Shown here one piece after another: positions 33,583 through 42,110 of a stretch of 64,000 nt of DNA. The position numbers were made by a program, and so were the translations under genes. The notes beneath the pieces are model-generated. The model did not search any database. It was not told the DNA's origin and was given only the letters and a program-made list of their open reading frames with translations. Within the stretch, counting starts at the first letter, position 1. Every line of letters begins with the position of its first letter. Source of the DNA: Brevibacillus_F sp035644815 (GTDB taxonomy: Bacteria; Bacillota; Bacilli; Brevibacillales; Brevibacillaceae); NCBI GenBank assembly GCA_035644815.1, contig DASQNU010000240.1:60344-124343 (forward strand). The letters run 5' to 3'.

Positions 33583-33964
33583 GCACATGACCTCCTTGCT
33601 TGTGTTCTTCTTGCAGTTTTCTTGCCGTTTCCAGATGGACTGCCATGAGAAAGACTTCTGTGTCATCCGGCTCGCTTTGTCCGAACGCCTGTAAGATGCG
33701 GGAGCTTAGTGCGAGCGTGTCTGGCGGGATTTCTACAAAGAGTGCCTTGTCCATAGCAGGCAGCTTTTCCCCGTTGTTCACCCTGCGAATGAAGGCAAGC
33801 AAATGCACGCCCATCAGCAGCATGCGCTCAGATGTTACTATAAGGCCAATCCGCGTTGTTTCTTGATACAAAAGGGTGAGCAACTTATTCAATTCAGAAA
33901 TTTCAGATATATCAACGTGCGATTGCTTTGTAATTTCTTGAATCGTTTCATTAATCATAGACAT
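33575..33964 (-). CDS. small PRD-domain protein (EF_0829 type)
   Basis: Protein of 129 residues, all alpha, made of a single PTS-regulation domain: MGVHLLAFIRRVNNGEKLPAMDK and VFLMAVHLETARKLQE carry the His residues of the fold. It overlaps the amidohydrolase stop and the SFCGS start. Stand-alone PRD proteins occur only in this cluster type. It may sense phosphorylation state and talk to the large PRD activator (35048-37033), whose C-terminal PRD looks similar in layout. Confidence 0.83.
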   Translation of the reverse strand: MSMINETIQEITKQSHVDISEISELNKLLTLLYQETTRIGLIVTSERMLLMGVHLLAFIRRVNNGEKLPAMDKALFVEIPPDTLALSSRILQAFGQSEPDDTEVFLMAVHLETARKLQEEHKQGGHVHG

Positions 33965-35088
33965 TTCATTACCTTTCCTGCTTTTATCGTGTACTGAGGC
34001 TGGAGAGTCGTGTCGGATTGGATTTGATTTTTTTCAGAATCGGTTAATGTTGAGGGTGTATTTGCGATCTTCAATATGGTCACATCGGCGATTGTCCCCT
34101 GTCTGAGTGTTCCGATTTCATGTGATAGTCCCAATACTTTAGCTGGAGCCACAGTTGTTGCCTCAATGACCTTTTCCAAGGGCAGCCCAGCTGCAACACA
34201 TTTGTTCATCGTGGTGACCAGACTATGAACAGGCCCCTCGATATTTTGCTGATAGATGTCGGTGCTGATCGAAAATGGCACAACTCCTTCCCTTATCGCT
34301 TGGCGGAAGGTATCAAAACAGAAACTCGACGTTCCGTGCCCTACATCCAATAAAACGCCTCTTTGTAAAGCGGATGTGACTGCAGGAATTAAAGCGCCCG
34401 AACTGTCTAGGATGCCGCCTTTCTTACCATGAAAGGCGTGTGTGACGACATCCCCCTCCTCTAGCAGCTCTAGTATTTCTGGTAGCGCAGGTGGGGCGTT
34501 CCCGATGTGTACCATCAGCGGCAGCTTTACTTCATTGGCTAGCTCCTTTGCAATCTTCAGCGGCTGGATGCCACTATTTTTGACGACCGAAGCGCTCATG
34601 CGGACCTTAATTCCCCTGATGAGCGGGAAGCGCTTAATGATCTTCGCTGATTCGGCAGGAGCCAATCTGCTCAAGTCAGCCAGCTCTGAAAGGCCACCGC
34701 ATAACCCGTCGCCGGCAATATTGAGAAAGGCCAACACTTGTGTAGTAGCAGGTTTAACAGACTTTTCGAGAAACAATGCAAACGTATGCGCACCCGCACT
34801 GCCCGCATCAACGACAGTCGTCACGCCTTGCTGTACGCCTACACGATCAGCCATTATTCCCAGCGTGGTTTCTTCTTCAAAAACATGGGTGTGCAAATCA
34901 ATCAATCCTGGTATAACAATACATCCATTCACGTCGAGAACTCGTTCTACCTGATCATCAGCCGGCGATTGCCCCTGTTGGAAAATCCCGGTAATGCTTC
35001 CGTTCGTGATGACAATATCATACATACCTGTTAGGCCCATCGAAGGGTCAATGACCCGTCCATTCTTTAAAAGCAATTCCACTTTCAT
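33955..35088 (-). CDS. probable amidohydrolase (EF_0837 type)
   Basis: Metal-dependent amidohydrolase of the dihydroorotase/adenine-deaminase-like superfamily, 377 residues from the ATG at 35088. Metal ligands are in VIPGLIDLHTHVFEEETT, LPLMVHIGNAPP, GDVVTHAFHGK and GVVPFSISTDIYQQN. It probably hydrolyses an N-acyl or cyclic amide form of the amino-sugar acid that the PLP enzyme then deaminates. The start overlaps the end of the activator gene by 41 bp. Confidence 0.85.
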   Translation of the reverse strand: MKVELLLKNGRVIDPSMGLTGMYDIVITNGSITGIFQQGQSPADDQVERVLDVNGCIVIPGLIDLHTHVFEEETTLGIMADRVGVQQGVTTVVDAGSAGAHTFALFLEKSVKPATTQVLAFLNIAGDGLCGGLSELADLSRLAPAESAKIIKRFPLIRGIKVRMSASVVKNSGIQPLKIAKELANEVKLPLMVHIGNAPPALPEILELLEEGDVVTHAFHGKKGGILDSSGALIPAVTSALQRGVLLDVGHGTSSFCFDTFRQAIREGVVPFSISTDIYQQNIEGPVHSLVTTMNKCVAAGLPLEKVIEATTVAPAKVLGLSHEIGTLRQGTIADVTILKIANTPSTLTDSEKNQIQSDTTLQPQYTIKAGKVMKCL

Positions 35089-37033
35089 GGTCTGTCCGGC
35101 CACTCCCCTCATATGTAAAGTAACGCAGGATCGCTTCGATTTCACTTGGCGGAAGCGTCAACTGTGCCTCTTCCAAAACAGACAGTAATCTCAACCTCAG
35201 CGGATTTGGCTCCTGAACGGAATGCTTGAATTCGTTATAGATATCCGTGTAAGCGGAGCCAAAAGTCAAACGGTTGACCATTAACATGATGTGCAAGTGA
35301 AGTCCATTGGCTCTGTGCTCCGTCAAGGAATCCTTAAAGGCATGGATGATTTTTTGGCTAAGCTCGAAACCTTTGAAAATGATTTCTTGCGACAATCTTT
35401 CCATAATGGGCAGGTCATGTTGATTGAGCTCATTTCCGAATGGACTGCGCAGCTGATTATTCTTCTGAATGATTTCTGGTGAAGACATGGGCGATTGTAT
35501 CCGAATACGCTCGAGAGTTTGATGAATGAGAGCAATATCTTTCCGGGTTGGTAGCGGATGCACAATAATTACCGGAACCTCCACTTGCAACGGAAGAACA
35601 CTAACAATCAGGTCAACTTTCCTCGACGCTACATATTTTTCTACTTCCATACCAGAACAGAGGCCAACGACCTGCAGCGCTTTCACTTCGTTTTCTAAAT
35701 GCGTTTTTAAAAATCTTGCGGTACCTCTCCCAGTCCCGCAGACGACGAGAATGTTGAATTTGCGCATTTCCTTCAAGCGATCATAAGCAGCTTGAAAATG
35801 AAGAACGATATAGGCAATATCCGAGTCCAAAAGCTGCGCATCGTATTGGTTGAAGATGGCTTCGCACGCACTTTTCACATGTGTGAACATCTGCGGATAA
35901 GCGCGAATAATCTCATTTGCTAAAGGATTCGGATCTAAGACCCCGCTTCTGTATTTGGCAAGGCGGTCAGATAAGTGTGAATACAAATGGTCAAACAGCT
36001 CCGGCTCTTCGTGGAACGGTATTCCGATAAGAGAACTGATTTTATTCACCAATTGTGTGGTAATCGTGTACATTTCTCGCTGCTGCCTGACGGTAAATTG
36101 ATCGTCGCCTTTGATTGAGGAAAGCAATTCCATCGCAGGTAGACAGACGAAGGAGATCTCCTCATCGGGAAACTCGTAACCAGTTTCACTCGCAAGCGGG
36201 CAAAGAATTCGTTTTAATAAATCAAATCCCACCCATGTTTTCGCTTTTCTGATTTCGTTTGATTCAGGAAGGTGAGTTTGTCGATGGCGCATGGCGTGAA
36301 GAGAGATGCAAAGCCGAATAATGCCACTGATTACCGCCCGATCAGATAAGTATAGATCCCATTCCTTTTTTGCTTGATCCACGAATTGCTCCATTACTTG
36401 TTGAATGAGTTGCAGATCTTGGGCAGAAAGCTGAAATAGTTGCTTGATTTTACTTGGTAGCTGTGAATGTGTTTTGATCAATACACGTTGCACCATTTGT
36501 TGCATATCGGCGCTGTCCAGCAAGTCTTGCACGACATACTCCAAGGCAAGTCGCTTCTTCATCTCAGATCCGTCGAGCATGATCCCGAATCGAGTTTTGC
36601 TTTGCAAGGTTAGCTGACAATTGGCGACAAACCTTTCTACTTCTTTCAAGTCGGAAATCACCGTATTGCGACTCACCGAAAACATTTCAGCGAGATCATT
36701 GATACGCAAATAGTGAGAGGCGAATAGCAGTTCCAAGACGATGTATTTCACCCTTTCTTTCTGATTAAGAAAAATATCTTCTGCCTTATTCTGACTTAAC
36801 ACTTCACGCAATCTGCTGCGCTTCTCTGATTCCTCTTCAATCCAGATCCCCTTGTTGCGTTGGGAATGCAGCTGTACCTCTTGCTCCCTCAGCCAAACAC
36901 GGAGTCCTTCCAAATCGTATTTGATTGTCCGCTCACTTACTTTAAAGTGATGAGCCAGATCCTTGATAATGATTGGCTGATCGGATTCAAGGATCACCTT
37001 GAGCAGTTCGCGGGAACGCGAGGAAAGCAGCAT
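35048..37033 (-). CDS. BglG/MtlR-type PRD transcriptional activator with EIIB-like domain
   Basis: Regulator of 661 residues. N-terminal DeoR/HTH_11-type and Mga-type helix-turn-helix domains (about 1-170: SRELLKVILESDQPIIIKDLA, YLRINDLAEMFSVSRNTVISDL), two PRD-type stretches (about 190-290 and 300-400), an EIIB-like domain with FNILVVCGTGRGTARFL (about 415-500) and a C-terminal PRD-like segment. There is no co-antiterminator RNA-binding domain, so it acts on DNA. PTS phosphorylation on PRD His and EIIB Cys residues should tune it. It is the first gene of the operon, so it is probably autoregulated. Confidence 0.88.
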   Translation of the reverse strand: MLLSSRSRELLKVILESDQPIIIKDLAHHFKVSERTIKYDLEGLRVWLREQEVQLHSQRNKGIWIEEESEKRSRLREVLSQNKAEDIFLNQKERVKYIVLELLFASHYLRINDLAEMFSVSRNTVISDLKEVERFVANCQLTLQSKTRFGIMLDGSEMKKRLALEYVVQDLLDSADMQQMVQRVLIKTHSQLPSKIKQLFQLSAQDLQLIQQVMEQFVDQAKKEWDLYLSDRAVISGIIRLCISLHAMRHRQTHLPESNEIRKAKTWVGFDLLKRILCPLASETGYEFPDEEISFVCLPAMELLSSIKGDDQFTVRQQREMYTITTQLVNKISSLIGIPFHEEPELFDHLYSHLSDRLAKYRSGVLDPNPLANEIIRAYPQMFTHVKSACEAIFNQYDAQLLDSDIAYIVLHFQAAYDRLKEMRKFNILVVCGTGRGTARFLKTHLENEVKALQVVGLCSGMEVEKYVASRKVDLIVSVLPLQVEVPVIIVHPLPTRKDIALIHQTLERIRIQSPMSSPEIIQKNNQLRSPFGNELNQHDLPIMERLSQEIIFKGFELSQKIIHAFKDSLTEHRANGLHLHIMLMVNRLTFGSAYTDIYNEFKHSVQEPNPLRLRLLSVLEEAQLTLPPSEIEAILRYFTYEGSGRTDHESGIAFKEWTGH

Positions 37034-37086
37034 GATTACACCCCTTTCGTGTTGGTCGCTACAATAACGCCGAATGATTACTTCTC

Positions 37087-37125
37087 ATTATAGGACAGCG
37101 AATATTTTTGAAAAGAACGAATATT
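37087..37125 (-). promoter_or_regulatory. promoter and direct repeats before the PRD activator operon
   Basis: Minus strand TATAAT (37092-37087) with a poor -35. Upstream on the plus strand, CGAATATTTT occurs at 37099 and 37118, a 19-bp period over the -35 region. Repeats over a weak -35 suggest an activator site. Confidence 0.6.
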
Positions 37126-37156
37126 TTCACGATAAATTAGTGCAACGATTGCGTAC

Positions 37157-37198
37157 AAAAAAACCCTCTCTCTCGCTTCTACCAAAACGAAAGGAGGG
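37157..37198 (-). terminator. rho-independent terminator after the frameshifted GNAT gene
   Basis: Minus strand stem CCCTCCTTTCG with CGAGAGAGAGGG around a 12-nt loop, followed by seven U. Confidence 0.78.
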
Positions 37199-37221
37199 AA
37201 ATTCAAATCACCCGGCAGACT

Positions 37222-38267
37222 TTACTCTCGCAAAGTTGCTTTCAGGTCAATCTCATTATAGCCATTTGCCCAGACAATCCTGGGGTCTACTTTGCGCACC
37301 AATCGATGGGCAACCGGCTGAAACCCTTGCTTCGGCCAGTACCGTGATGATAATAAATGGGTGGTGCGCCAATCTGTTTCGCAATAGTGATAGCCTTGCT
37401 CGATGGCGTACTGTAGCGCAGTGGCGAGAAGCGTTGTAGACACACCTTTACCCTTGCCTCTGCCACCGTACTGCCTACGGTGAGGCGAATTGTCTTCTCC
37501 GGAATCAGCGGATTTGACTGTTCATCAGTCAGTATCCGATATGCTTGCATGCCAACCGGGGTATCATTTTGAAAGGCAAGCCATGTAATAAAGGATGGAT
37601 CGTCAAGGATTTCACCATATCCATCACGTACTTCCGGCATATCCTCAGGCAATGCGACGCCCCATACCGGTCGTCCTGCATGCGCACGCGGGATTACCGT
37701 TGAAAAGGACCGCAGGATATCACGGTCTTCTGGCCGTGCCATTCGAATGGAAAGCTCTGTATTTCGTTGATACGTATCGAGCTGGATTTGTTTTAGATCA
37801 AGTAAGGCATGGGTTTGTTCATAACTAAATCCTCCTCGCAGCCATGGATCGAAATGACTATGTCCGTCCCCGGGTAGTAATACGAAGTGATCAAAAATCC
37901 CATTCCTGACCCAGATTTCGCCTAGCATGGCATACATATCACGAAATATATCAGGATCCCCATCTTTTTTGAGTGCTGCTCCCGCTGGATGAATCCATGC
38001 ATGCCGGCCTCGTATCGAATTGATAGATACATTTCCAATCAGATAGCCGCTCATTTTTTGGTTGTGTATGGCAGCTACCCCCGTTGCTCCTGTGCTTTTC
38101 CATACTGCTTCGAGTGCGGAAGCAGACTTAGACGGTTCCACATACCGATTAGGCAGCAAAGGTGCGGACATCCGATTGATTTGCTGCTGTTCAGCTAAGA
38201 GAACGCTTGCCTCTTCAAGCATAAACGTTTCAAAGGGAACGATTTCCCAACCTCGATTGCTCTTCAT
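37222..38267 (-). pseudogene. GNAT-family acetyltransferase broken by a -1 frameshift
   Basis: The first frame (from 38267) reads a double-GNAT-like protein through GSTVAEAR and then loses the family pattern. The sequence resumes in another frame as GVSTTLLATALQYAIEQGYHYCETDWRT, then RYWPKQGFQPVAHRL, to a stop at 37222. The shift falls at the C-run 37451-37453 (plus strand), where one more base restores ARGKGVSTTL, the acetyl-CoA loop. Restored length is about 348 residues. It may be a real mutation or a homopolymer error. Confidence 0.85.
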
Positions 38268-38282
38268 AAGTCTCTCCTCTAC

Positions 38283-39038
38283 TTACCGAAGCTCTTTGCG
38301 AAACTCCGATGGCGTTTTCCCGACCATTCTTTTAAAGGAATGGCTAAAATACGAGGTATCGTTGTATTGCAGGCGTTCAGCGATTTCCGAGATTCGCAAG
38401 GACGTACATGACAGCAGCTTTTTCGCTTCCTCCATACGAAGCTTTAGGACAAAGTCGATGAAATTCGTTTTGGTTTGTTGTTTGAATAGATGGCTTAGAT
38501 AACTAGGGTTTAGGTGAACAGCCGTGGCCGTTTCTTGCAGGGTGACTTCGCCTGGCATTTTGCTTTTAATATACGATATGACTTGCTCAATGGTAGAACG
38601 TTCATGTAAGCTAACCAATCCTTCATTAGGAACCGAAATTTCCCTTTGCTCTCGTATTTTCCGCGACTCGAGTGTATCTTTCATTTTTTGCAGGCACTTC
38701 ATCATATCTTCGACCAATACCGGTTTCAATAAATAATCCCGGACTCCTAGACGAAGGGCCTTCTGGGCGTAATGAAACTCGTCGTGACCGCTTACGATGA
38801 TGATTTCGGTCTCGACTTGCTCCTCCTGAATCGATTGTACGAGCTGCAAACCATCCATCACAGGCATCCGTACATCCGTGATCATCGCATCGACTCGTTC
38901 TGATTTTAACCAATCCAACGCTTCCAGTCCGTGAGCAGCTTCGTGAATGACGTGAAAGGGAAGCTCTGTTCGCTCCACGATTTTTTTTAACGAAGCCCTT
39001 ACCCATCTTTCATCATCGACAATCATTAACGAATACAT
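38283..39038 (-). CDS. response regulator with AraC-type output domain (YesN-like)
   Basis: Response regulator of 251 residues from the ATG at 39038 (GGAG site upstream). The receiver has the acidic pair in LMIVDDERWVR, the phospho-Asp in VDAMITDVRMPVMDG and the Lys in YLLKPVL. The C-terminal AraC domain has two HTHs, including VTLQETATAVHLNPSYLSHLFKQ and the SEIAERLQYNDTSYFSHSFKRM block. It is paired with the sensor kinase upstream. By position it probably controls the hexuronate operon or its TRAP transporter. Confidence 0.92.
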   Translation of the reverse strand: MYSLMIVDDERWVRASLKKIVERTELPFHVIHEAAHGLEALDWLKSERVDAMITDVRMPVMDGLQLVQSIQEEQVETEIIIVSGHDEFHYAQKALRLGVRDYLLKPVLVEDMMKCLQKMKDTLESRKIREQREISVPNEGLVSLHERSTIEQVISYIKSKMPGEVTLQETATAVHLNPSYLSHLFKQQTKTNFIDFVLKLRMEEAKKLLSCTSLRISEIAERLQYNDTSYFSHSFKRMVGKTPSEFRKELR

Positions 39039-39065
39039 CACTCCACCCCTTCTCATCTGCATCCA

Positions 39066-40889
39066 CTATTCTAAAGGAAGTCGAATGAACACCTTTGTAC
39101 CCTTTGTCTGTTTACTATCTATCCATAGACCATAGCCAGGACCAAACAGGTATTCAATCCGCCTATGTACGTTCACTACGCCAATGCGCGAGCCTCCCAT
39201 GGATATGTCTCGGTACTGCAAATCATGCAAAATCGAATAAAGACGTTGTTGTTCGATACCGGGTCCATTATCCGAAATCTCAATGACATACTTGCTCTCC
39301 GATTCTTTGTAGGCACGAATCCCGATCGAGGTCTGACCGAAACTGGGATCAACACCATGGTGAATACAGTTTTCAATAATCGGCTGCAGCGAAAACTTGG
39401 GAATCTTGTTGTGGAGCGTCCAGTCGGGCATGTCAATCTCATAATCCAATCGTTCTTCAAACCGGTATTTTTGGATTTGCAGATAGAGTCGGCACACTTC
39501 CAGCTCTTCCTGAATGGTGATGGTAGGTGAAGATTCTTTTAGGTTATACCGCAGCAGACGTGATAAGGATGCGCCAATTTCCGCGATATCGTCCATATCT
39601 GCTTCCAGCGCCATGCCACGCATCGTCTCTAGGGCATTATAGAGAAAATGCGGATTAATCTGTGATTGCAGGATGCGCAGCTCCATTTCCTTTTGGCGCA
39701 AATTTGCTTCTGTTTCTTTCAATTTCGCATCAGAAATCTCCTCCAGCAATTGTGTTAGACGATCGACCATGTGGTTAAATCCTTGTGAGAGAACACCGAT
39801 TTCGTCTTTGGATTCAACGACCACTTTATCGGAAAAATCCCCGCGTTCCACTTTTTTGACGAAACGCTGAAGCCGTTTGATCGGGCGAATGATGCTGGAA
39901 GCAAAGGCAAAGCCAAGCGGGTATGCGATACATAAGGCAATGAACGCCACCCATAAGATATACTGACGAATATTTTGACTTCCTTGGGTAATCTCTTGGT
40001 AAGGGACCAAGGTAAGCATGGTCCAACCCAAATCACCCGAGCTGCTAAACGTAAGCAGTTCCTTATTTTTTTCACCTACCAAAAGGGATCCGCTTGTTTC
40101 GGTCAATAACGTGGGAAGAGAATGAAACGGAGCGCGCTCCCCGATACGGTTTAATTTGGGGTGGAAGACATAATGTCCTTTGGCATCCAGAATACTCATA
40201 TATCCCGTACGCCCGACTGTCACCATATCCGCGATCTCTCGGATTTTCTTGAAATTGACGTCTATGATGATCATGCCCACCGGCTTGAACGTTCTGGGAC
40301 TAATTAGCCTTCTTACGATGGAAATCACGGGTTCTGTACGATCCGGCAATTGAATGTGACGACTGATCAGCATGGATTGCCCGTTCAAGGGAACATCCTG
40401 GTACCAATATTCTTCCGTAAGATTGACTGCTGAACTGTATGACTTAACTCCCATGGTGTCAATGATTTGCAGGTTATCGAGAATGACGGTAATACCCGCG
40501 ATATCACGCCGTGAATAAGCTGCGTCGTACAAGATTTGCTGAATGGCCTTTCGAATTCCGCTCTCTTCTATTTCTTCAACCGTCTGCATCTGCATGAAGC
40601 GCTGCATGTCTCGATGGTTGACAATCTTCAGCGCGGATATTTCAAAATCGAGCACATAATATTCCAAATGGGTTTTCACCTGTTCAATAATCTGCCAGCT
40701 CGACCGCTTTGCTTCCTCCTCCAGCACCTTAGAGGACTGTTCGTACGAGACATACGCGACGATGAGCATGGGGACCAAGACAAGTAGCCCTGAATGCACC
40801 AGCATTTTAATGGTAAGAGAAGAGTCTCTTACTAACAGATAATGCAAAACGATCGAGATGCCCCTCACCCATTTTAGCAATCTCCACAC
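39066..40889 (-). CDS. sensor histidine kinase (YesM-like, HPK7 type)
   Basis: Membrane kinase of 607 residues from a GTG start. TM1 is at about 30-50, followed by an extracellular dCACHE-type sensor (about 55-290), TM2 (about 300-320), HAMP (about 320-375) and a coiled stretch. The His_kinase domain has the phospho-His in QINPHFLYNALETMRGM. The ATPase domain is marked by PIIENCIHHG and ISDNGPGI. Kinases of this type in Bacillales sense sugars and work with AraC-type regulators. It lies downstream of the TRAP binding-protein gene, after a terminator-like hairpin. Confidence 0.92.
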   Translation of the reverse strand: MWRLLKWVRGISIVLHYLLVRDSSLTIKMLVHSGLLVLVPMLIVAYVSYEQSSKVLEEEAKRSSWQIIEQVKTHLEYYVLDFEISALKIVNHRDMQRFMQMQTVEEIEESGIRKAIQQILYDAAYSRRDIAGITVILDNLQIIDTMGVKSYSSAVNLTEEYWYQDVPLNGQSMLISRHIQLPDRTEPVISIVRRLISPRTFKPVGMIIIDVNFKKIREIADMVTVGRTGYMSILDAKGHYVFHPKLNRIGERAPFHSLPTLLTETSGSLLVGEKNKELLTFSSSGDLGWTMLTLVPYQEITQGSQNIRQYILWVAFIALCIAYPLGFAFASSIIRPIKRLQRFVKKVERGDFSDKVVVESKDEIGVLSQGFNHMVDRLTQLLEEISDAKLKETEANLRQKEMELRILQSQINPHFLYNALETMRGMALEADMDDIAEIGASLSRLLRYNLKESSPTITIQEELEVCRLYLQIQKYRFEERLDYEIDMPDWTLHNKIPKFSLQPIIENCIHHGVDPSFGQTSIGIRAYKESESKYVIEISDNGPGIEQQRLYSILHDLQYRDISMGGSRIGVVNVHRRIEYLFGPGYGLWIDSKQTKGTKVFIRLPLE

Positions 40890-40926
40890 CCACCTGTCCC
40901 AGAATCGTTAGACAGAAAACGATGAA

Positions 40927-40953
40927 GAAGAGGCTCATCATGTGAGCCTCTTC
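40927..40953 (-). terminator. terminator-like hairpin after the hexuronate TRAP operon
   Basis: Perfect 11-bp arms GAAGAGGCTCA/TGAGCCTCTTC with a 5-nt loop; the tail is TTCATCGTTTT on the minus strand, so termination may be partial, allowing read-through into the kinase gene. Confidence 0.65.
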
Positions 40954-40962
40954 GTTATGGAT

Positions 40963-42003
40963 TTACTTTCTCGCCGCATCGATCGCATCTAAGGTAGCCC
41001 CGAATTCAGGGCGATATTTTTCGATCACTGGCTTCACCGCTTCTTTCCAAGGAGCGAGATCTGTCACTTGAGTGATCACAGAGCCTGCCGCTTTTACTTT
41101 TTCCTCGGACTCTTTCTCATACTTGTTCCATTCTTCGATTTGATAGGCGACCGATTCCAAGGCAGCTTCTTTCAGGATTTTTTGATCCTCGGGGGACAGC
41201 TTTTCCCAAGTAGCGGTGCTGACCAGCAACACTTCAGGTACGCGTTGGTGCTGATCGACCAAGAAGTATTTCGCTACCTCGTAATGCTTGGAAGAATAGT
41301 AGCTGGGGTAGTTGTTTTCCGCTCCGTCGATGACTCCTGTCTGGATGGCGCTAAATACATCCCCGTACGGCATTGGTGTCGCACTCGCCCCCAGAGCTTC
41401 CATCAGGTCCACGTTCACCTGGTTTTGGATCACGCGGATCTTTTTCCCTTTGAGATCTTCTATTGTCGTAACGGGCTCCTTTGTATAAAAGCTTCTGGCG
41501 CCCGGATCAAAATAAGTAAGCCCCTTCATTTTAGACGATTCTAAACTTTCAAGCAACTTTTCACCGGCTTCGCCTTTGAGAAAATTCCACATGTGTTCTT
41601 GGCTGTCGAAAATATATGGCAAGCTGAATACGCCATAGTCTTTATTAAACCCAGCCAAAGCACCGGAGCTTACCCGAGTGAATTCGATCGCTCCTAATTG
41701 CACCTGTTCGATGACGGCCTTTTCTTCCCCTAATTGAGCAGACGGAAACACATCGATCTTGATTCGGCCACCTGACTTTTCATTCACGAGCTCCGCAAAT
41801 TTCTTGTCTCCCAACGTGGTTGGATAATCAGGCGGATGAGTTTCTGCAAGTCGGAAGGAGTAGCTTTGTTTGTCAGCCTTTGCGGGTGCACCATCTGTAC
41901 CTGGCTGTTGACTTGTCGCTTGATTGCCTCCACAAGCTGTCAGAGTTCCCGCGATCAAAAAGGTGGAAAAAACCACTGAGGCCATTTTCGTCAATGATTT
42001 CAT
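40963..42003 (-). CDS. dctP: TRAP transporter solute-binding lipoprotein (hexuronate locus)
   Basis: Binding lipoprotein of 346 residues; the ATG at 42003 gives a clean signal peptide ending in LTACG (lipobox). The DctP core contains GGRIKIDVFPSAQLGEEKAV, the ligand-binding Arg in LKGKKIRVIQNQVNVDLMEA and QTGVIDGAENNYPSYYS. With the DctQ/DctM genes upstream it should import galacturonate or glucuronate, as known for related TRAP systems. It is unusual in being last, behind its own cre-marked promoter region. Confidence 0.9.
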   Translation of the reverse strand: MKSLTKMASVVFSTFLIAGTLTACGGNQATSQQPGTDGAPAKADKQSYSFRLAETHPPDYPTTLGDKKFAELVNEKSGGRIKIDVFPSAQLGEEKAVIEQVQLGAIEFTRVSSGALAGFNKDYGVFSLPYIFDSQEHMWNFLKGEAGEKLLESLESSKMKGLTYFDPGARSFYTKEPVTTIEDLKGKKIRVIQNQVNVDLMEALGASATPMPYGDVFSAIQTGVIDGAENNYPSYYSSKHYEVAKYFLVDQHQRVPEVLLVSTATWEKLSPEDQKILKEAALESVAYQIEEWNKYEKESEEKVKAAGSVITQVTDLAPWKEAVKPVIEKYRPEFGATLDAIDAARK

Positions 42004-42054
42004 TCTTCTTGAACTCCCCTCATGATTCATATGATTTCTTGTGACCAGTATAAA

Positions 42055-42068
42055 TGAAAGCGCTTTCT
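42055..42068 (-). promoter_or_regulatory. cre box before the TRAP binding-protein gene
   Basis: TGAAAGCGCTTTCT on the plus strand, a perfect match to the CcpA consensus, just upstream of TATACT on the minus strand (about 42048-42053). CcpA bound here would block this internal promoter. Confidence 0.8.
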
Positions 42069-42110
42069 CTTTTGATTGAAATTATTTATGTTTTTTTGTG
42101 TTTTATTTGG

